Of a stretch of DNA of 64,000 nucleotides, positions 52,842 through 62,950 are shown in pieces. A program made the position numbers and the translations under genes. Position 1 is the stretch's first letter; each line of letters starts with the position of its first letter. The DNA is from Bacteroidota bacterium. Lineage in GTDB: Bacteria; Bacteroidota; Bacteroidia; AKYH767-A; 2013-40CM-41-45. The stretch is taken from positions 172,133 through 236,132 of the forward strand of contig SHNE01000033.1 in NCBI GenBank assembly GCA_004295015.1, read 5' to 3'. Under the pieces are notes generated by a model. That model ran no database searches, had not been told where the DNA came from, and worked only from the letters and a program-made list of their open reading frames with translations.

Positions 52842-53810
52842 ATGAATCAGAGTGGAACTAAGGCTCAGGCATTAAAAGGAACATCTTTTAACTTGCCCGG
52901 GCAAACTTCTTTTTATAAAGGAAAGGTCAGAGACGTTTATACAATTGATGCTAAATATCTTGTTATGGTCGTCACCGACCGTATATCAGCCTTTGACGTA
53001 GTCTTACCTAAAGCAATACCTTTCAAAGGCCAGGTTCTGAATCAGATTGCTGCGCATATGTTGCATGCTGTGAAGGATATTGTCCCTAACTGGGTGATCA
53101 GTACTCCGGATCCAAACGTGACAATTGGCTTGAACTGCGAAGCCTTTAAAGTTGAAATGGTTATTCGTGCTTATTTAACGGGACATGCCTGGAGGGAATA
53201 TAAATCGGGAAAGAGAATTTTATGTGGCCTTATTCTTCCTGAAGGAATGAAAGAGAATGAGAAATTTCCTCAGCCTATAATCACACCTACGACTAAAGCA
53301 TCTGAAGGTCATGACATGGATATTTCAAGGGAGGAAATTATCCGTGAGGGAATCGTATCTGAAGAGGAGTATATCCAACTTGAGAAATATACCAGACAAG
53401 TTTTTCAAAGAGGTTCTGAACTTGCCGATGCCCGTGGTCTGATATTGGTTGACACGAAATATGAATTCGGAAAAAACGCCAATGGAATTATGCTGATTGA
53501 TGAAATCCATACGCCCGATTCTTCACGATATTTTTATAAAAATTCGTACATCCAACTTCAGGAGCAGCAGAAACCGCAAAGACAGCTCTCTAAAGAGTTC
53601 GTTCGCCAGTGGTTAATTGAAAATAATTTTCAGGGGCAGGAAGGGCAGGAGATACCTGTTATGACTGATGAATGGATAGCCCAAATTTCTGAACGTTACA
53701 TAGAATTGTATGAAACCATCATCGGTGAAAAATTTATAAAATCTGCTGATGAAGACATGCAGTCAAGAATTGAAAAAAATATTATTACAGCCCTATCAGC
53801 ATTAAAATAA
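52842..53810 (+). CDS. purC: Phosphoribosylaminoimidazole-succinocarboxamide synthase PurC
   Basis: PurC joins aspartate to CAIR to make SAICAR in purine synthesis. The 322-residue protein is the longer form (E. coli PurC is about 237 residues). Motifs are [47 protein letters not shown]-type [11 protein letters not shown] and [14 protein letters not shown]. It starts two bases after phoH, so they are co-transcribed. No other pur gene lies in the window. Confidence 0.97.
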   Translation: MNQSGTKAQALKGTSFNLPGQTSFYKGKVRDVYTIDAKYLVMVVTDRISAFDVVLPKAIPFKGQVLNQIAAHMLHAVKDIVPNWVISTPDPNVTIGLNCEAFKVEMVIRAYLTGHAWREYKSGKRILCGLILPEGMKENEKFPQPIITPTTKASEGHDMDISREEIIREGIVSEEEYIQLEKYTRQVFQRGSELADARGLILVDTKYEFGKNANGIMLIDEIHTPDSSRYFYKNSYIQLQEQQKPQRQLSKEFVRQWLIENNFQGQEGQEIPVMTDEWIAQISERYIELYETIIGEKFIKSADEDMQSRIEKNIITALSALK

Positions 53811-53872
53811 GTTATTGACCCTAATTTTTTACTTTTTCACAGCATTTTCAAGAGTTTTGCGATCTTTGTACT

Positions 53873-55057
53873 ATGCGAGAACGGATTTACCTGGGTCGAT
53901 TAGAAGAACTGATAAAGAATTATCAATTTAATCTTCCACTTTCTATTTACCTCAGGCAGGAATTTAATAAACGCAGGAATATGGGCTCTCGTGACAGAAA
54001 GAGGACGAGAGAAGACATTTTCAACTACTTCCGTATCGGAAAGAATTATCCGGATATGACCATTCCTGAGCGTGTGGCTATCGGAAGTTATATCTGCAAC
54101 AATACCCGAAGTGCAGAACTTGATTATATTATAAGTAATCATTCTCCTTTTCAACCCGAAGAAATTCCGCAAAGTCTTGAATCAAAACTTAATCACATCA
54201 AAGCGGAACTTCCTCAATTTGATATAGAAAAAATTTTTCCTGCTGTTAATCAGATTTCAAATGGCATTAATAAAGAGAAATTTCTAAATTCATTTTTGAT
54301 TCAGCCGAGGCTTTGGATTCGTGTGAGAAAAAATTTTAAGAATGAACTGCTTACTGAATTAAAAGAGAAGGAAATTCCCTATGAAAATTCTGAGTATTCT
54401 TCGCTGGCTTTCTCCTTTAAAAACGGATCTCCTGTGCACACTTTGGATTGTTATTTGAACGGTGCATTTGAAATTCAGGATTTGAATTCACAAAAATGTG
54501 CAGAGAAAATTTTACCGGCTTCTACTGAATATTGGTGGGATGCCTGTTGTGGATCCGGAGGAAAAAGCCTTGCAATTTTAGATCAGGCACCTGGACTGAA
54601 TCTGACAGTGAGTGATATCAGAGAATCTACGCTACAGAACCTGAAGCTGAGAGTAAAAAAAACAGGCCAAAAAATAGCAAGGACCTTGATTCTCGATCTG
54701 AATACCTCCAGCCCTGAATTACCGGGAATGTTTGATGGTATCATAGCGGATGTTCCATGCTCAGGATCCGGGACATGGGCTCGAAGTCCCGAGCTTCTTA
54801 GTTCTTTTTCCGAGCAAAGCCTCTTTGATAAGTTTATCCCTTTGCAGAGAAATATTGTTAGAAATCTTACAAATGCATTAAAACCGCAAAAGTGTTTGTA
54901 TTATATAACCTGTTCAGTTTTCAAAGTAGAAAATGAGGAAAATATAGCCTATTTTGAAAAAAATCTTGGTTTGAAATGTAAATCATCGGAATATTTGGAA
55001 GGATCAGATAAAGGGGCAGATTCCATGTTTTTTGCAATACTCGAAAAGATGGAATAA
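53873..55057 (+). CDS. RsmB/NOP-family RNA cytosine methyltransferase
   Basis: The 394-residue protein has an N-terminal helical RNA-binding region and a methyltransferase domain (about 220-394) with SAM motif I DACCGSGGKSLAI, motif IV DVPCSGSGTW (Cys296) and motif VI YITCSVFKVENEEN (Cys347). The two cysteines are those that in this family form and resolve the covalent link to the target cytosine, so m5C formation is expected. The target (rRNA or tRNA) is not known. The promoter-like GATCTTTG ends four bases before the ATG, so the message may be leaderless. Confidence 0.92.
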   Translation: MRERIYLGRLEELIKNYQFNLPLSIYLRQEFNKRRNMGSRDRKRTREDIFNYFRIGKNYPDMTIPERVAIGSYICNNTRSAELDYIISNHSPFQPEEIPQSLESKLNHIKAELPQFDIEKIFPAVNQISNGINKEKFLNSFLIQPRLWIRVRKNFKNELLTELKEKEIPYENSEYSSLAFSFKNGSPVHTLDCYLNGAFEIQDLNSQKCAEKILPASTEYWWDACCGSGGKSLAILDQAPGLNLTVSDIRESTLQNLKLRVKKTGQKIARTLILDLNTSSPELPGMFDGIIADVPCSGSGTWARSPELLSSFSEQSLFDKFIPLQRNIVRNLTNALKPQKCLYYITCSVFKVENEENIAYFEKNLGLKCKSSEYLEGSDKGADSMFFAILEKME

Positions 55058-55182
55058 TTAGTTCTCAATCCTTACAGCATTTAATCCTTAAAATATTAAT
55101 TTCTTTGTCCTGAATTTGTATTGAGCAACAATGCATAAGCTTTTCAAGTATAAAAATAAGAATCATTAGTCCCGGAACCGCC

Positions 55183-58100
55183 ATGACAACCAGAAACAAA
55201 TACTGGTTTATAATAATCTTCACCTTCCTCTCAGCTTCTTTGAGTGGACAAAAGCCTACCGGCTCTGAACTTGAGCTGCAAAAGCAAGCTGATAAGCTGT
55301 ATACCAGTGGCAATTATGCTGTTGCTGCACCGATTTATTCCCAGCTCCTCAGCCTTTTTCCGCATGACGTACTTTATAATTACCGTTACGGTTCAAGCCT
55401 GGTAGAAGCCGGAAAGGAAAAAACTCCAGCCATTGTTTACCTGGAATTTGCAACGAAGAATTCTTTAGTTCCGGAAGACGCCTGGTGGTACCTCGGTAAA
55501 GCCTATATGCAGAAAAATAATTTTTCTTCTGCTTCAGACGCATTTGTAAAATTCAAATCAATTGCCTCTCCGGCCAAGTCTAAAAAGATGGAAGTTGATT
55601 TGTTGATTGCAAATTGCAGTAATGCCAATGAAGTTCTTAAAAACAGAAAGGATATAGCCATTCTAAACTCAAGAGAAGTTAAAAAGAACGGTTTTTATAC
55701 TGCTTACGATTATTCAGAAACATCCGGGAAATTGGTGCCGACGGCAGACCAGTTCCAAAGTACGGTGGATAAGTCCAAGTCGAAGAATCCACTCATGTTT
55801 ATCACTAAAGATGGACAAAACATATACTATAGTAGTTATGGAAAAGGGGGTACGACAGGGAAAGACATTTACCAAATTCGAAAAATGGTCAATGGTCAGT
55901 GGGGCATTCCGGAGAATCTCGGTTTTGTCTTGAATTCTGTAGAGGATGAAGAATACCCATACCTTGACAGAGATGGAAAAACATTGTATTTCTCAAGTCG
56001 TGGCCATAACAGTATGGGTGGCTTTGATTTATTCAAATCTGTTTTCAATTATAATACCGGGCAATGGTCGGTCCCTGAGAATTTGGGAGTACCAATAAAT
56101 TCGGCCTCGGATGAATTCTTTTTTGTTCCTACAATGACCGGTGAACAAGCATCCTATTCAACAAATTTTGAAAGCAATCCTGATGAAGTAATTTTCCGAA
56201 ACATTAGCCTTACCGGAGTGAATAATCGTTTTGCAATTATTTCCGGAACTTATTTCTCATTGGATCAGGCAACCAGGAGGGATGCAAGGATAACGGTGAT
56301 AAGAACTTCCGACAATGCCGTAGTTAATTCAGTCCGTACCGATCCTAAATCCGGAAGATATGAATTGGTGCTTCCTCCGGGAAGTGATTATACATTACTT
56401 GTAGAAGGTGGCAGCTATTTAGCACAAGCCGAACAATTTTCGCTTCCTGATTTAGCCGTTTCCGGAATGAGACAGGAAATTAAAATGAACAGAGATAAAG
56501 AACGGGAACAAATGACTGTCTCCAATTTCTTCACTCCGGTTACTGTGAAGGAAAATGAAAAAGTACTTGCATTTAAAAATACTGCGACTACTGTTTCTGT
56601 TTCATCTGTTTCTAACACAGGTGAAGATAGCACGCAATTGATACCGGTCCGTCTCAATGATCAGACAATTTACATTAAAGACCCAAAGCTTAATGACTCG
56701 AAGGACGAAACAATAATTCCTGCCAAGGCAGTAAATGTTGCAACCTATGGGTATACCGATGTACCTAAGACCGGAGTGGATGAGTCTGAAGAAGAGGACC
56801 TGGCTACAAAAAAAGGCTTACCGGGAATAAAGCTCGAGGAAAAGGATCGCTATGATCCTACATTGGAAACGAAAATGGATGCTGATGAACTGCGACAAAT
56901 AGAAGAGGAGAAAGAGAGAGCGCAAATTATTGAAGAAGAAGAACGAAATCCAACAATTTTGATCGACTTTAATATCGATAATGACGAACTCGCACAGATA
57001 GCATTGGATGACGCAGAATCTCTGCAGGATGAAGCCGAGCGCATGAAGGAGCGTGCGCGAAGTATGAAAGCCAATGCTATTCTAAGTGATAGTCTTTCTT
57101 TATCACTCAATGAGGAAGCTGAAAGCCTGCCTAAAGAAGAGACAGATAAAAAAGCTGAACTCAAAACCAGGGCGACAGAGTTAAAAGAGGAATCAATTTC
57201 GTTAAACCGTCAGGCGAGTGATTTGCTTTTACAGGCATCAATAAAGTTGGATGAATCCCGCGCAGCCCGAAAAGATGCTGACGCCATTTTGATAAGCTCA
57301 GGACGTGGGCCATCCGTGGCTTCAAATGCTGCAAAAACTGCAAGGGATGTTAAATCATCTCCAAAAACTAATGATGTGAATCGCCGGGAAGAAATTTCGG
57401 CGCACAATGCAAATTTCGCAACTAGTGATGACATTATAAATACAGATAAGCCGGATGAGCAGTCTGAAGTGTTATCAATGAAGTCCGAGGACAGAGATCC
57501 GGACGTTCAAACTACAACTGATACGGAAATAGCAAATGCTGAAATTGCAGATGCGAGTATAAAGTCAGAAGTTCCGATTAGCAAGACTTCAGAAACGGAG
57601 GCATCCAATTCTGTTGCGTCAGTTTCAGCAGAAAAGGCTGTTGAAAATTCCAATACGCAATTGAGCTCAGGTACTGAGCCACTAGTCACAGAAGATAAAG
57701 AACCGACTGCAGATGCATTTTCACACAAGAACGCTGATGCCGGTTTAGAGCAACAAAATAAGTCTACGACAACTAATGCGACAAAGATTGGCGGAGATAA
57801 TGCTGATGAAGCAAGAAAATCCGAGGAGTCTGAGACAGAACAAGGAGGAGATAAAACAAACCCGGTTGCAACAGAAAGTTTCGTAGCGAATCCATCAACC
57901 GAAAGAACTACTATTGATCAGAAAGATGCCTCTGCCATTTCCACGGAATCCGGTTTGAAAGGCGGTTCAGAGAACAATGCGGAAAGTATAGTTCAATCAG
58001 CTGCTAAACCTGTAGAAAAAATTGAAGAAGTATCAGTCCCGCTGACGCAGGTCGAATCAAGTTCAGCTGTTGATTCAAAGACTGATACAAAAGAGAATCC

Positions 58101-61100
58101 TTCAACAGAACTAGCACAAAGTGTTGAAGTAAAAAAAGCAAGTGAAAATACATCAGTTATCACAGCAGAATCAGACTTATCAGGAATAAAAGATTCGGAG
58201 ATAACATTGATTGTTGCAGATACTAAATCAATTGCTGAGAATACTGAATCTAAGCAAACTTTTGAATCTTCATCTGAAAATCAATCCAATTCAGCCGAAG
58301 CGGGACAGCAAAGTGCTATTCCTGCTAGCTCAGCTCGTGTAGAAAGGTCTAATTCCACAAGCCATAGTCAGGAACTAAGTATTGCTGCTGCAAGAGAGAA
58401 TTTGAAGAAAAACATTGAAAATGCAGAAGCAGATACCGGAGTCCAAAGTACAAGTTCCACGGCTGAACAGCAGATAAAATCTGGTGAACAGACTGGGGCG
58501 AGCACGCTTACAAGGCCCGACGCTACCGCTGTAAATGAAGATCAGAATACTCCGGAACTTGTTGACGTAACTCCGGTGATACAACAAGGAAACCAAACCA
58601 GTATTACCGCAACAGAGCACACAAATGCAGCCAGTTCTGCTATTAATGAATCAAAGACAACTCAAAGTCCGGCATTAACAAGCGTACAAACAACTGCAGC
58701 CGCTGTACCAATACGTGAAAAGTATATTTTGCCTGAATCGGAGCGTGCACAAATTGATCCGGAAACGAAAATTGTTTTTGAATCCTATGAGAGAAACCTA
58801 AAAAGTTCTGAGCAGTTATTTGTACAAAGCAGGGTTTTGCAGGACAGAGTTTTGTCCATGCCTAAGAGTCCGGAGCGTGATAGCCTTTTACAGCTATCCA
58901 ATGCGATGAGTCGTGAATCAGGTAGCCAGTATAATTTAGCTCAAAGCCAATTGGAAGATGCTATGCAAATGGATAGTGCTCTTTCTGATAAACTCCAATA
59001 CACGAAGGCACCTGTTATCGCGGCAGGGCAGGTATTAGCTGAGAAAGCACAACAAGAAAGTCCTTCAAGCGGAAATTCCGGTCTGGCTTCGGATGCGAGA
59101 ACTGTAAAATCATCTTCCGATAATGATAAGTCGAACGAATCAGTCCAGCTCTCATCCACAGATGAATTGAATGAAACATCGGAAATAAATAATTCAAAGC
59201 CCGATGGTCAAGTTCTTAGTTCTAAAATTGCTCCGGCGCAGCAGACGAACACAAGCACGCTTGTTAAATCAACTGTGGCCAACATGGATGAGCCACTACG
59301 CAGAGCAGATAATGGAAGTGCAGACGAATCAAACCTCGCAGAGGATTCAAATGAAATGTCGGAGCTTAATAATTCAGCAAAGAATGATGCGGAACCTTCA
59401 ATCGCTAAAGTCGAAGAACCGAATTTGAGTTTATCATCCACTAAGGAGGAGAGTGGAAAGAGATCCTTTGCAACAGCACCGGTAATTCCGAAAGCTGAGA
59501 AAATGGAGATAGCCACTAAGGAAGGACTTGACATCAATCATCCTAAATACCCGGCCTACGAGGAAGCCCTGGAAAATATTACCAAGGAACAGGTTAATAC
59601 AATTAATTTATTTGCAGAAGGGGTAAACCTGAATAAATTATCTGTTGAGGAAAAACAACAGCAAGTAGATTTGTTGGATAGCGCCCAAAAGATAACTGAT
59701 GATAATCAGCGCATGGAATTGATTCGTCAGGCAGAGATTTTAGGACAATCATCTGCGAAAAATGAAAGCCTGAGCAAGGAAAAGTTTGCAGCATCACAAA
59801 AGAAAACATCAGAAGTAAAGTCTATTACAGCTGAAATGGAAGCCCTAAAAGCTGAAATCAAAGTAGATCCTTCAAAGGAATCGAGATCTCAATTGGCTGA
59901 AGCCGTAACGGAACACAATAAGGATCAAAATCAGTCTACAGGTGCTAACGTAAAGAGCCTGAATGAAAAGATTGCTGCAGGAATTGGGTCCGATTCCAAT
60001 GTGGAATCATTGGCTGCTGCAAAAACAGTTAATGCGAATAACAATGTGCTTAGAGAAAGTAAAGAAGTCTCGGTGGCTGAAGCAATATCATCGGAAGAAG
60101 TCGAATCCTTTTCGATAAAAACTTTCAGTAAAGCTAGGGGGCCGGTTTATTCAGAGCTCAATCCTATTCCACTGAATCCGGGATTGCCGGAAGGACTTGT
60201 ATTTAAAGTACAAGTAGGAGCATTCAGAAAACCTATTCCTGATCAAAGCTTTAAAAATCTTCAGCCTGTCAGTGCCGAAACTACAAGACCAGGCTGGTTA
60301 AGATATTGCGTCGGGATGTTCAAAACCTTTGAGCCTGCCAATTATGTGAAGAAGGAGTTGAGAAGCAGCGGATACAAAGATGCTTTTGTTGTTGCTTATT
60401 ATAACGGGAAAAGAATTTCCTTGCAAGAAGCTAATGCTTTGTTGAATCAGCAAGATAATCAGCTTGCCTACAATGGTGAAATGCAAAAGGAGATGGCAAT
60501 TCTGCAAGAGCTTAATGTAATTCCTGCAGTGGTAATTAATTCTTCCAAGGATGAGGATGAGCAACAATTTTATGGTAGTTCCCCAAAACCTTCGGCGATT
60601 ATTGAGCAAGCTACCGGTCCACTGCTGTATTCTGTACAGGTAGGAGTGTACAGGACATCAAATCCTCCGGTATTATTGAATTCATTAGAACCAATTTATA
60701 CTGAAGCATTATCTAAGGGCTTGTATCGTTTTACTTCCGGTCGTTATAATGAAAGAAGTCTTGCAGAATTTGCCAAAGAAAATGCTGTGAGCCTCGGAGT
60801 GAGCGATGCCTTCGTTGTAGCAGTGCGTGGAACAAAAAATGTTTCTATGCCGCCGGTTGAACGAAATCCTGCTGCTCCTTCAAAAGAAATTGTATCTGTT
60901 CAATCTTCGGATCCGATAAAGGAGCAAACAGGATCTGAAACAGCGATCAAGCCGGCTAATGCTGAAACAGGTCTGCACTTCAAAGTTCAGCTTGGGGCAT
61001 TCAAACAAAATGTTCCTTTTGAAACGGTTGAAGTATTTTTGAAAATCAGTGATAAAGGAATTGTGCGAGTTACCGACGAAAGAGGCTTGAATATATTTTA

Positions 61101-61242
61101 TGCCGGTGATTTTAGCGACCTTGAATCTGCCCGATTACTGAAGGAAGAAATCGTTGCAAAAGGGGTGAAAGATGCTTTCGTGGTTGTCTTGTCGAACGGG
61201 AAGAAAGTTCCTTTATCCTCTGTTCTTAAGATTGAAGAGTAA
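55183..61242 (+). CDS. 2019-residue envelope protein: TPR, PD40, CRD, long linker, three SPOR-like domains
   Basis: A signal peptide (to about residue 25) is followed by TPRs (about 27-130), PD40 propeller repeats (about 195-330, with LDRDGKTLYFSSRGHNSMGG), a carboxypeptidase-regulatory-like domain (about 350-430), an acidic coiled-coil stretch (about 570-720), then roughly 900 residues of low-complexity Ser/Glu/Ala/Thr-rich sequence with a second helical segment near 1190-1270. The C-terminus holds three SPOR-like domains, starting at FKVQVGAF (1674), YSVQVGVY (1816) and FKVQLGAF (1933), each closing with a K/SDAFVV-type strand. SPOR domains bind denuded peptidoglycan. The first half resembles PorE, but OmpA-C is absent. 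Function is unknown; a cell-wall-linked scaffold is likely. The gene lies alone. Confidence 0.85.
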   Translation: MTTRNKYWFIIIFTFLSASLSGQKPTGSELELQKQADKLYTSGNYAVAAPIYSQLLSLFPHDVLYNYRYGSSLVEAGKEKTPAIVYLEFATKNSLVPEDAWWYLGKAYMQKNNFSSASDAFVKFKSIASPAKSKKMEVDLLIANCSNANEVLKNRKDIAILNSREVKKNGFYTAYDYSETSGKLVPTADQFQSTVDKSKSKNPLMFITKDGQNIYYSSYGKGGTTGKDIYQIRKMVNGQWGIPENLGFVLNSVEDEEYPYLDRDGKTLYFSSRGHNSMGGFDLFKSVFNYNTGQWSVPENLGVPINSASDEFFFVPTMTGEQASYSTNFESNPDEVIFRNISLTGVNNRFAIISGTYFSLDQATRRDARITVIRTSDNAVVNSVRTDPKSGRYELVLPPGSDYTLLVEGGSYLAQAEQFSLPDLAVSGMRQEIKMNRDKEREQMTVSNFFTPVTVKENEKVLAFKNTATTVSVSSVSNTGEDSTQLIPVRLNDQTIYIKDPKLNDSKDETIIPAKAVNVATYGYTDVPKTGVDESEEEDLATKKGLPGIKLEEKDRYDPTLETKMDADELRQIEEEKERAQIIEEEERNPTILIDFNIDNDELAQIALDDAESLQDEAERMKERARSMKANAILSDSLSLSLNEEAESLPKEETDKKAELKTRATELKEESISLNRQASDLLLQASIKLDESRAARKDADAILISSGRGPSVASNAAKTARDVKSSPKTNDVNRREEISAHNANFATSDDIINTDKPDEQSEVLSMKSEDRDPDVQTTTDTEIANAEIADASIKSEVPISKTSETEASNSVASVSAEKAVENSNTQLSSGTEPLVTEDKEPTADAFSHKNADAGLEQQNKSTTTNATKIGGDNADEARKSEESETEQGGDKTNPVATESFVANPSTERTTIDQKDASAISTESGLKGGSENNAESIVQSAAKPVEKIEEVSVPLTQVESSSAVDSKTDTKENPSTELAQSVEVKKASENTSVITAESDLSGIKDSEITLIVADTKSIAENTESKQTFESSSENQSNSAEAGQQSAIPASSARVERSNSTSHSQELSIAAARENLKKNIENAEADTGVQSTSSTAEQQIKSGEQTGASTLTRPDATAVNEDQNTPELVDVTPVIQQGNQTSITATEHTNAASSAINESKTTQSPALTSVQTTAAAVPIREKYILPESERAQIDPETKIVFESYERNLKSSEQLFVQSRVLQDRVLSMPKSPERDSLLQLSNAMSRESGSQYNLAQSQLEDAMQMDSALSDKLQYTKAPVIAAGQVLAEKAQQESPSSGNSGLASDARTVKSSSDNDKSNESVQLSSTDELNETSEINNSKPDGQVLSSKIAPAQQTNTSTLVKSTVANMDEPLRRADNGSADESNLAEDSNEMSELNNSAKNDAEPSIAKVEEPNLSLSSTKEESGKRSFATAPVIPKAEKMEIATKEGLDINHPKYPAYEEALENITKEQVNTINLFAEGVNLNKLSVEEKQQQVDLLDSAQKITDDNQRMELIRQAEILGQSSAKNESLSKEKFAASQKKTSEVKSITAEMEALKAEIKVDPSKESRSQLAEAVTEHNKDQNQSTGANVKSLNEKIAAGIGSDSNVESLAAAKTVNANNNVLRESKEVSVAEAISSEEVESFSIKTFSKARGPVYSELNPIPLNPGLPEGLVFKVQVGAFRKPIPDQSFKNLQPVSAETTRPGWLRYCVGMFKTFEPANYVKKELRSSGYKDAFVVAYYNGKRISLQEANALLNQQDNQLAYNGEMQKEMAILQELNVIPAVVINSSKDEDEQQFYGSSPKPSAIIEQATGPLLYSVQVGVYRTSNPPVLLNSLEPIYTEALSKGLYRFTSGRYNERSLAEFAKENAVSLGVSDAFVVAVRGTKNVSMPPVERNPAAPSKEIVSVQSSDPIKEQTGSETAIKPANAETGLHFKVQLGAFKQNVPFETVEVFLKISDKGIVRVTDERGLNIFYAGDFSDLESARLLKEEIVAKGVKDAFVVVLSNGKKVPLSSVLKIEE

Positions 61243-61382
61243 ACCAAATTCGATAGAAAGTATTTTTGAGATGCAATAATCCTTCATTGCAAATTTTGCA
61301 TTCCTTTTGCCGGAATCCCTGTGATCATTTAAAATCCAAGCCGGTTCGGAGATTTTTTTGATATTAATTCATTTCTTTTCTT

Positions 61383-61390
61383 TAAATTTG
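61383..61390 (+). promoter_or_regulatory. -7 box of clpS
   Basis: TAAATTTG is an exact TAnnTTTG match, 21 bases before the clpS ATG at 61412. A TTTG at 61357-61360 would give a 22-base spacer, longer than usual. The box lies downstream of an in-frame ATG at 61358, so that longer start would not be transcribed. Confidence 0.4.
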
Positions 61391-61411
61391 TTTAATACAA
61401 AACAAAAAGAG

Positions 61412-61702
61412 ATGATTCGTTTTAGCGAAAACAAAGATTTCGAATTTGAAGAAGTCGAAGTCACCGACGAAACCACTGCAAGAGAGCGAGCTTTGACATT
61501 ATACAATGACGATGTCAATACTTTTGAATTTGTGATTGAATCCTTGATTGACATCTGTAAACATGATTTGATTCAGGCAGAGCAGTGCACTTATATTGTT
61601 CATTATAATGGAAAATGTGTCGTTAAGAACGGCACTTATAAAAATTTACATCCTATGCGTATCGCTTTGTGCGATCGCGGATTAAGTGCAGTTATCCATT
61701 GA
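61412..61702 (+). CDS. clpS: ClpS-family adaptor of the Clp protease
   Basis: The 96-residue protein matches the ClpS fold: LYNDDVNTFEFVIESLIDIC, then YIVHYNGKCVVKNGTYKNL and a C-terminal strand. ClpS delivers N-degron substrates to ClpAP or ClpCP. The ATG at 61412 is used because the promoter box at 61383-61390 lies between it and the in-frame ATG at 61358. Whether the protein acts with ClpA or ClpC in this organism cannot be told. The M48 lipoprotein follows 61 bases later on the same strand. Confidence 0.85.
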   Translation: MIRFSENKDFEFEEVEVTDETTARERALTLYNDDVNTFEFVIESLIDICKHDLIQAEQCTYIVHYNGKCVVKNGTYKNLHPMRIALCDRGLSAVIH

Positions 61703-61763
61703 AATCAAAAGATCGGTCTGATCTTTGTAGATTGTCATTGATAAGCTTATTAACCCCAATTTT

Positions 61764-62561
61764 ATGAAAACGAAAATTCTTTATTCACTCTTAGTAGTGA
61801 TGATGGTATCTGCATGCAGTAAAGTGCCTATCACAAAACGGAAGCAGCTAAATATTTTGCCTGAAAGCCAGCTCATGTCTATGAGTCTTACCAGCTATCG
61901 TGATTTTTTGAAAGATAATCCTCCGGTAATGAATACACCGGAAGCCGCCATGGTAAAAACTGTTGGGACAAATATATCGAATGCAGTCACCAGATACATG
62001 AATCAGAATGGCCAGGGCAGTCGTATTCAGGGCTATGCATGGGAATTTAATTTGGTTAACTCACCTGAGGCAAATGCCTGGTGTATGTCAGGCGGAAAAG
62101 TTGTTGTCTACAAGGGTTTGTTGCCACTCACACTCGATGCCTCCGGTTTGGCTATTGTCATGGGACATGAAGTGGCTCATGCCGTTGCCAGGCATGGCAA
62201 TGAGAGGATGAGCCAGCAGCTGGCAGCAGCGGGGCTTGGAATAGGAATAGATCTGGCTACATCAGGACAAAATCCTCAAATCAGAAATATATTTTTAGCC
62301 AGCTACGGCATAGGTTCAACCTTGGGTGTGTTGGCTTATTCAAGACTGCATGAAACGGAAGCAGACAAATTAGGACTCATTTTCGCGGCCATGGCCGGCT
62401 ATGATCCTCAAAAAGCTGTTTCCTTTTGGGAGAGAATGGCTGCAAAGGGAGGTGCCAAACCACCGGAACTTTTGAGCACTCATCCGAGCGATCAAACCCG
62501 CATAAAAAACTTAAAAGACTTTATGCCAACCGCTTTGAAATATTACAAACCGACCAAATAA
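61764..62561 (+). CDS. M48-family metallopeptidase lipoprotein (LoiP/YcaL-like)
   Basis: The 265-residue protein has a lipobox VSAC (Cys18) and the zinc peptidase motif HEVAH (135-139), with the third ligand Glu197 in HETEAD (196-201) and a C-terminal LLSTHPSDQTRI block. It resembles LoiP/YcaL, which degrade or remodel misfolded outer-membrane proteins in the periplasm. It lies upstream of tRNA-Arg on the same strand, with an intervening tRNA promoter. Confidence 0.93.
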   Translation: MKTKILYSLLVVMMVSACSKVPITKRKQLNILPESQLMSMSLTSYRDFLKDNPPVMNTPEAAMVKTVGTNISNAVTRYMNQNGQGSRIQGYAWEFNLVNSPEANAWCMSGGKVVVYKGLLPLTLDASGLAIVMGHEVAHAVARHGNERMSQQLAAAGLGIGIDLATSGQNPQIRNIFLASYGIGSTLGVLAYSRLHETEADKLGLIFAAMAGYDPQKAVSFWERMAAKGGAKPPELLSTHPSDQTRIKNLKDFMPTALKYYKPTK

Positions 62562-62568
62562 GAAAGAA

Positions 62569-62598
62569 TTTGTAGGAATAATATTTAAACTATCTTTG
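62569..62598 (+). promoter_or_regulatory. Promoter of tRNA-Arg
   Basis: TTTG at 62569-62572 and TATCTTTG at 62591-62598, separated by 18 bases, match the consensus TTTG-N19-TAnnTTTG. The tRNA begins 16 bases after the -7 box. Confidence 0.65.
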
Positions 62599-62613
62599 CG
62601 ACCTTCAAATAAT

Positions 62614-62687
62614 GGACCCGTAGCTTAATTGGATAGAGCATCTGACTACGGATCAGAAGGTTGGGGGTTCGACTCCCTCCGGGTTCA
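62614..62687 (+). tRNA. tRNA-Arg, anticodon ACG
   Basis: A 74-base tRNA. Acceptor GGACCCG pairs with CGGGTTC (one G-T). The anticodon stem TCTGA/TCAGA encloses CTACGGA with anticodon ACG, which after A34 deamination reads CGN codons. The T arm is GGGGG-TTCGACT-CCCTC (one G-T). CCA is not encoded. The downstream region has no known core genes and may be an integrated element. Confidence 0.96.
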
Positions 62688-62950
62688 CTTGATAATCAAA
62701 GGCTTATAGAGATTTATTCTATAGGTCTTTTTTTATTTGCACAGAAATTGCACAAATATTCGTTTATTACTTCAGAATTTCCACATTAGAACTTCAGTTA
62801 AGGTGCGAAATTTTAAGATATTGGATCCATAAGTCAACTGATTTCAGAAATTAGAGAAGAGATTAGGTTCAGTTGTATTAAAGTTTAATTTTTTGTTCAT
62901 ATTTTGAAGCCATTCAAAAATGGTACTAATAGTAAATATAACTGATTCTT
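62688..62950. other. Intergenic region downstream of tRNA-Arg
   Basis: This 263-base region holds the tRNA terminator and a nearby direct repeat (TTGCACA at 62738 and again 11 bases later), and is AT-rich. tRNA 3' ends are common integration sites. The far end of any element lies outside the window, so no attachment site can be confirmed. Confidence 0.35.
62698..62735 (+). terminator. Terminator of tRNA-Arg
   Basis: AAAGGCTTATAGA (62698-62710) pairs with TCTATAGGTCTTT (62718-62730), 13 pairs including two G-U, around a seven-base loop; the T tract runs to 62735. Confidence 0.8.

Noticed and set aside
56850..57728. Several Ser/Ala-rich antisense frames inside the 2019-residue gene
   Set aside because: They arise from the low-complexity Glu/Ser/Ala-rich coding strand read in reverse; no independent signal is present.
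62738..62756. TTGCACA direct repeat as an attachment site core
   Set aside because: Only one end of a possible element is visible and the repeat is short; it cannot be called an attachment site from this window.
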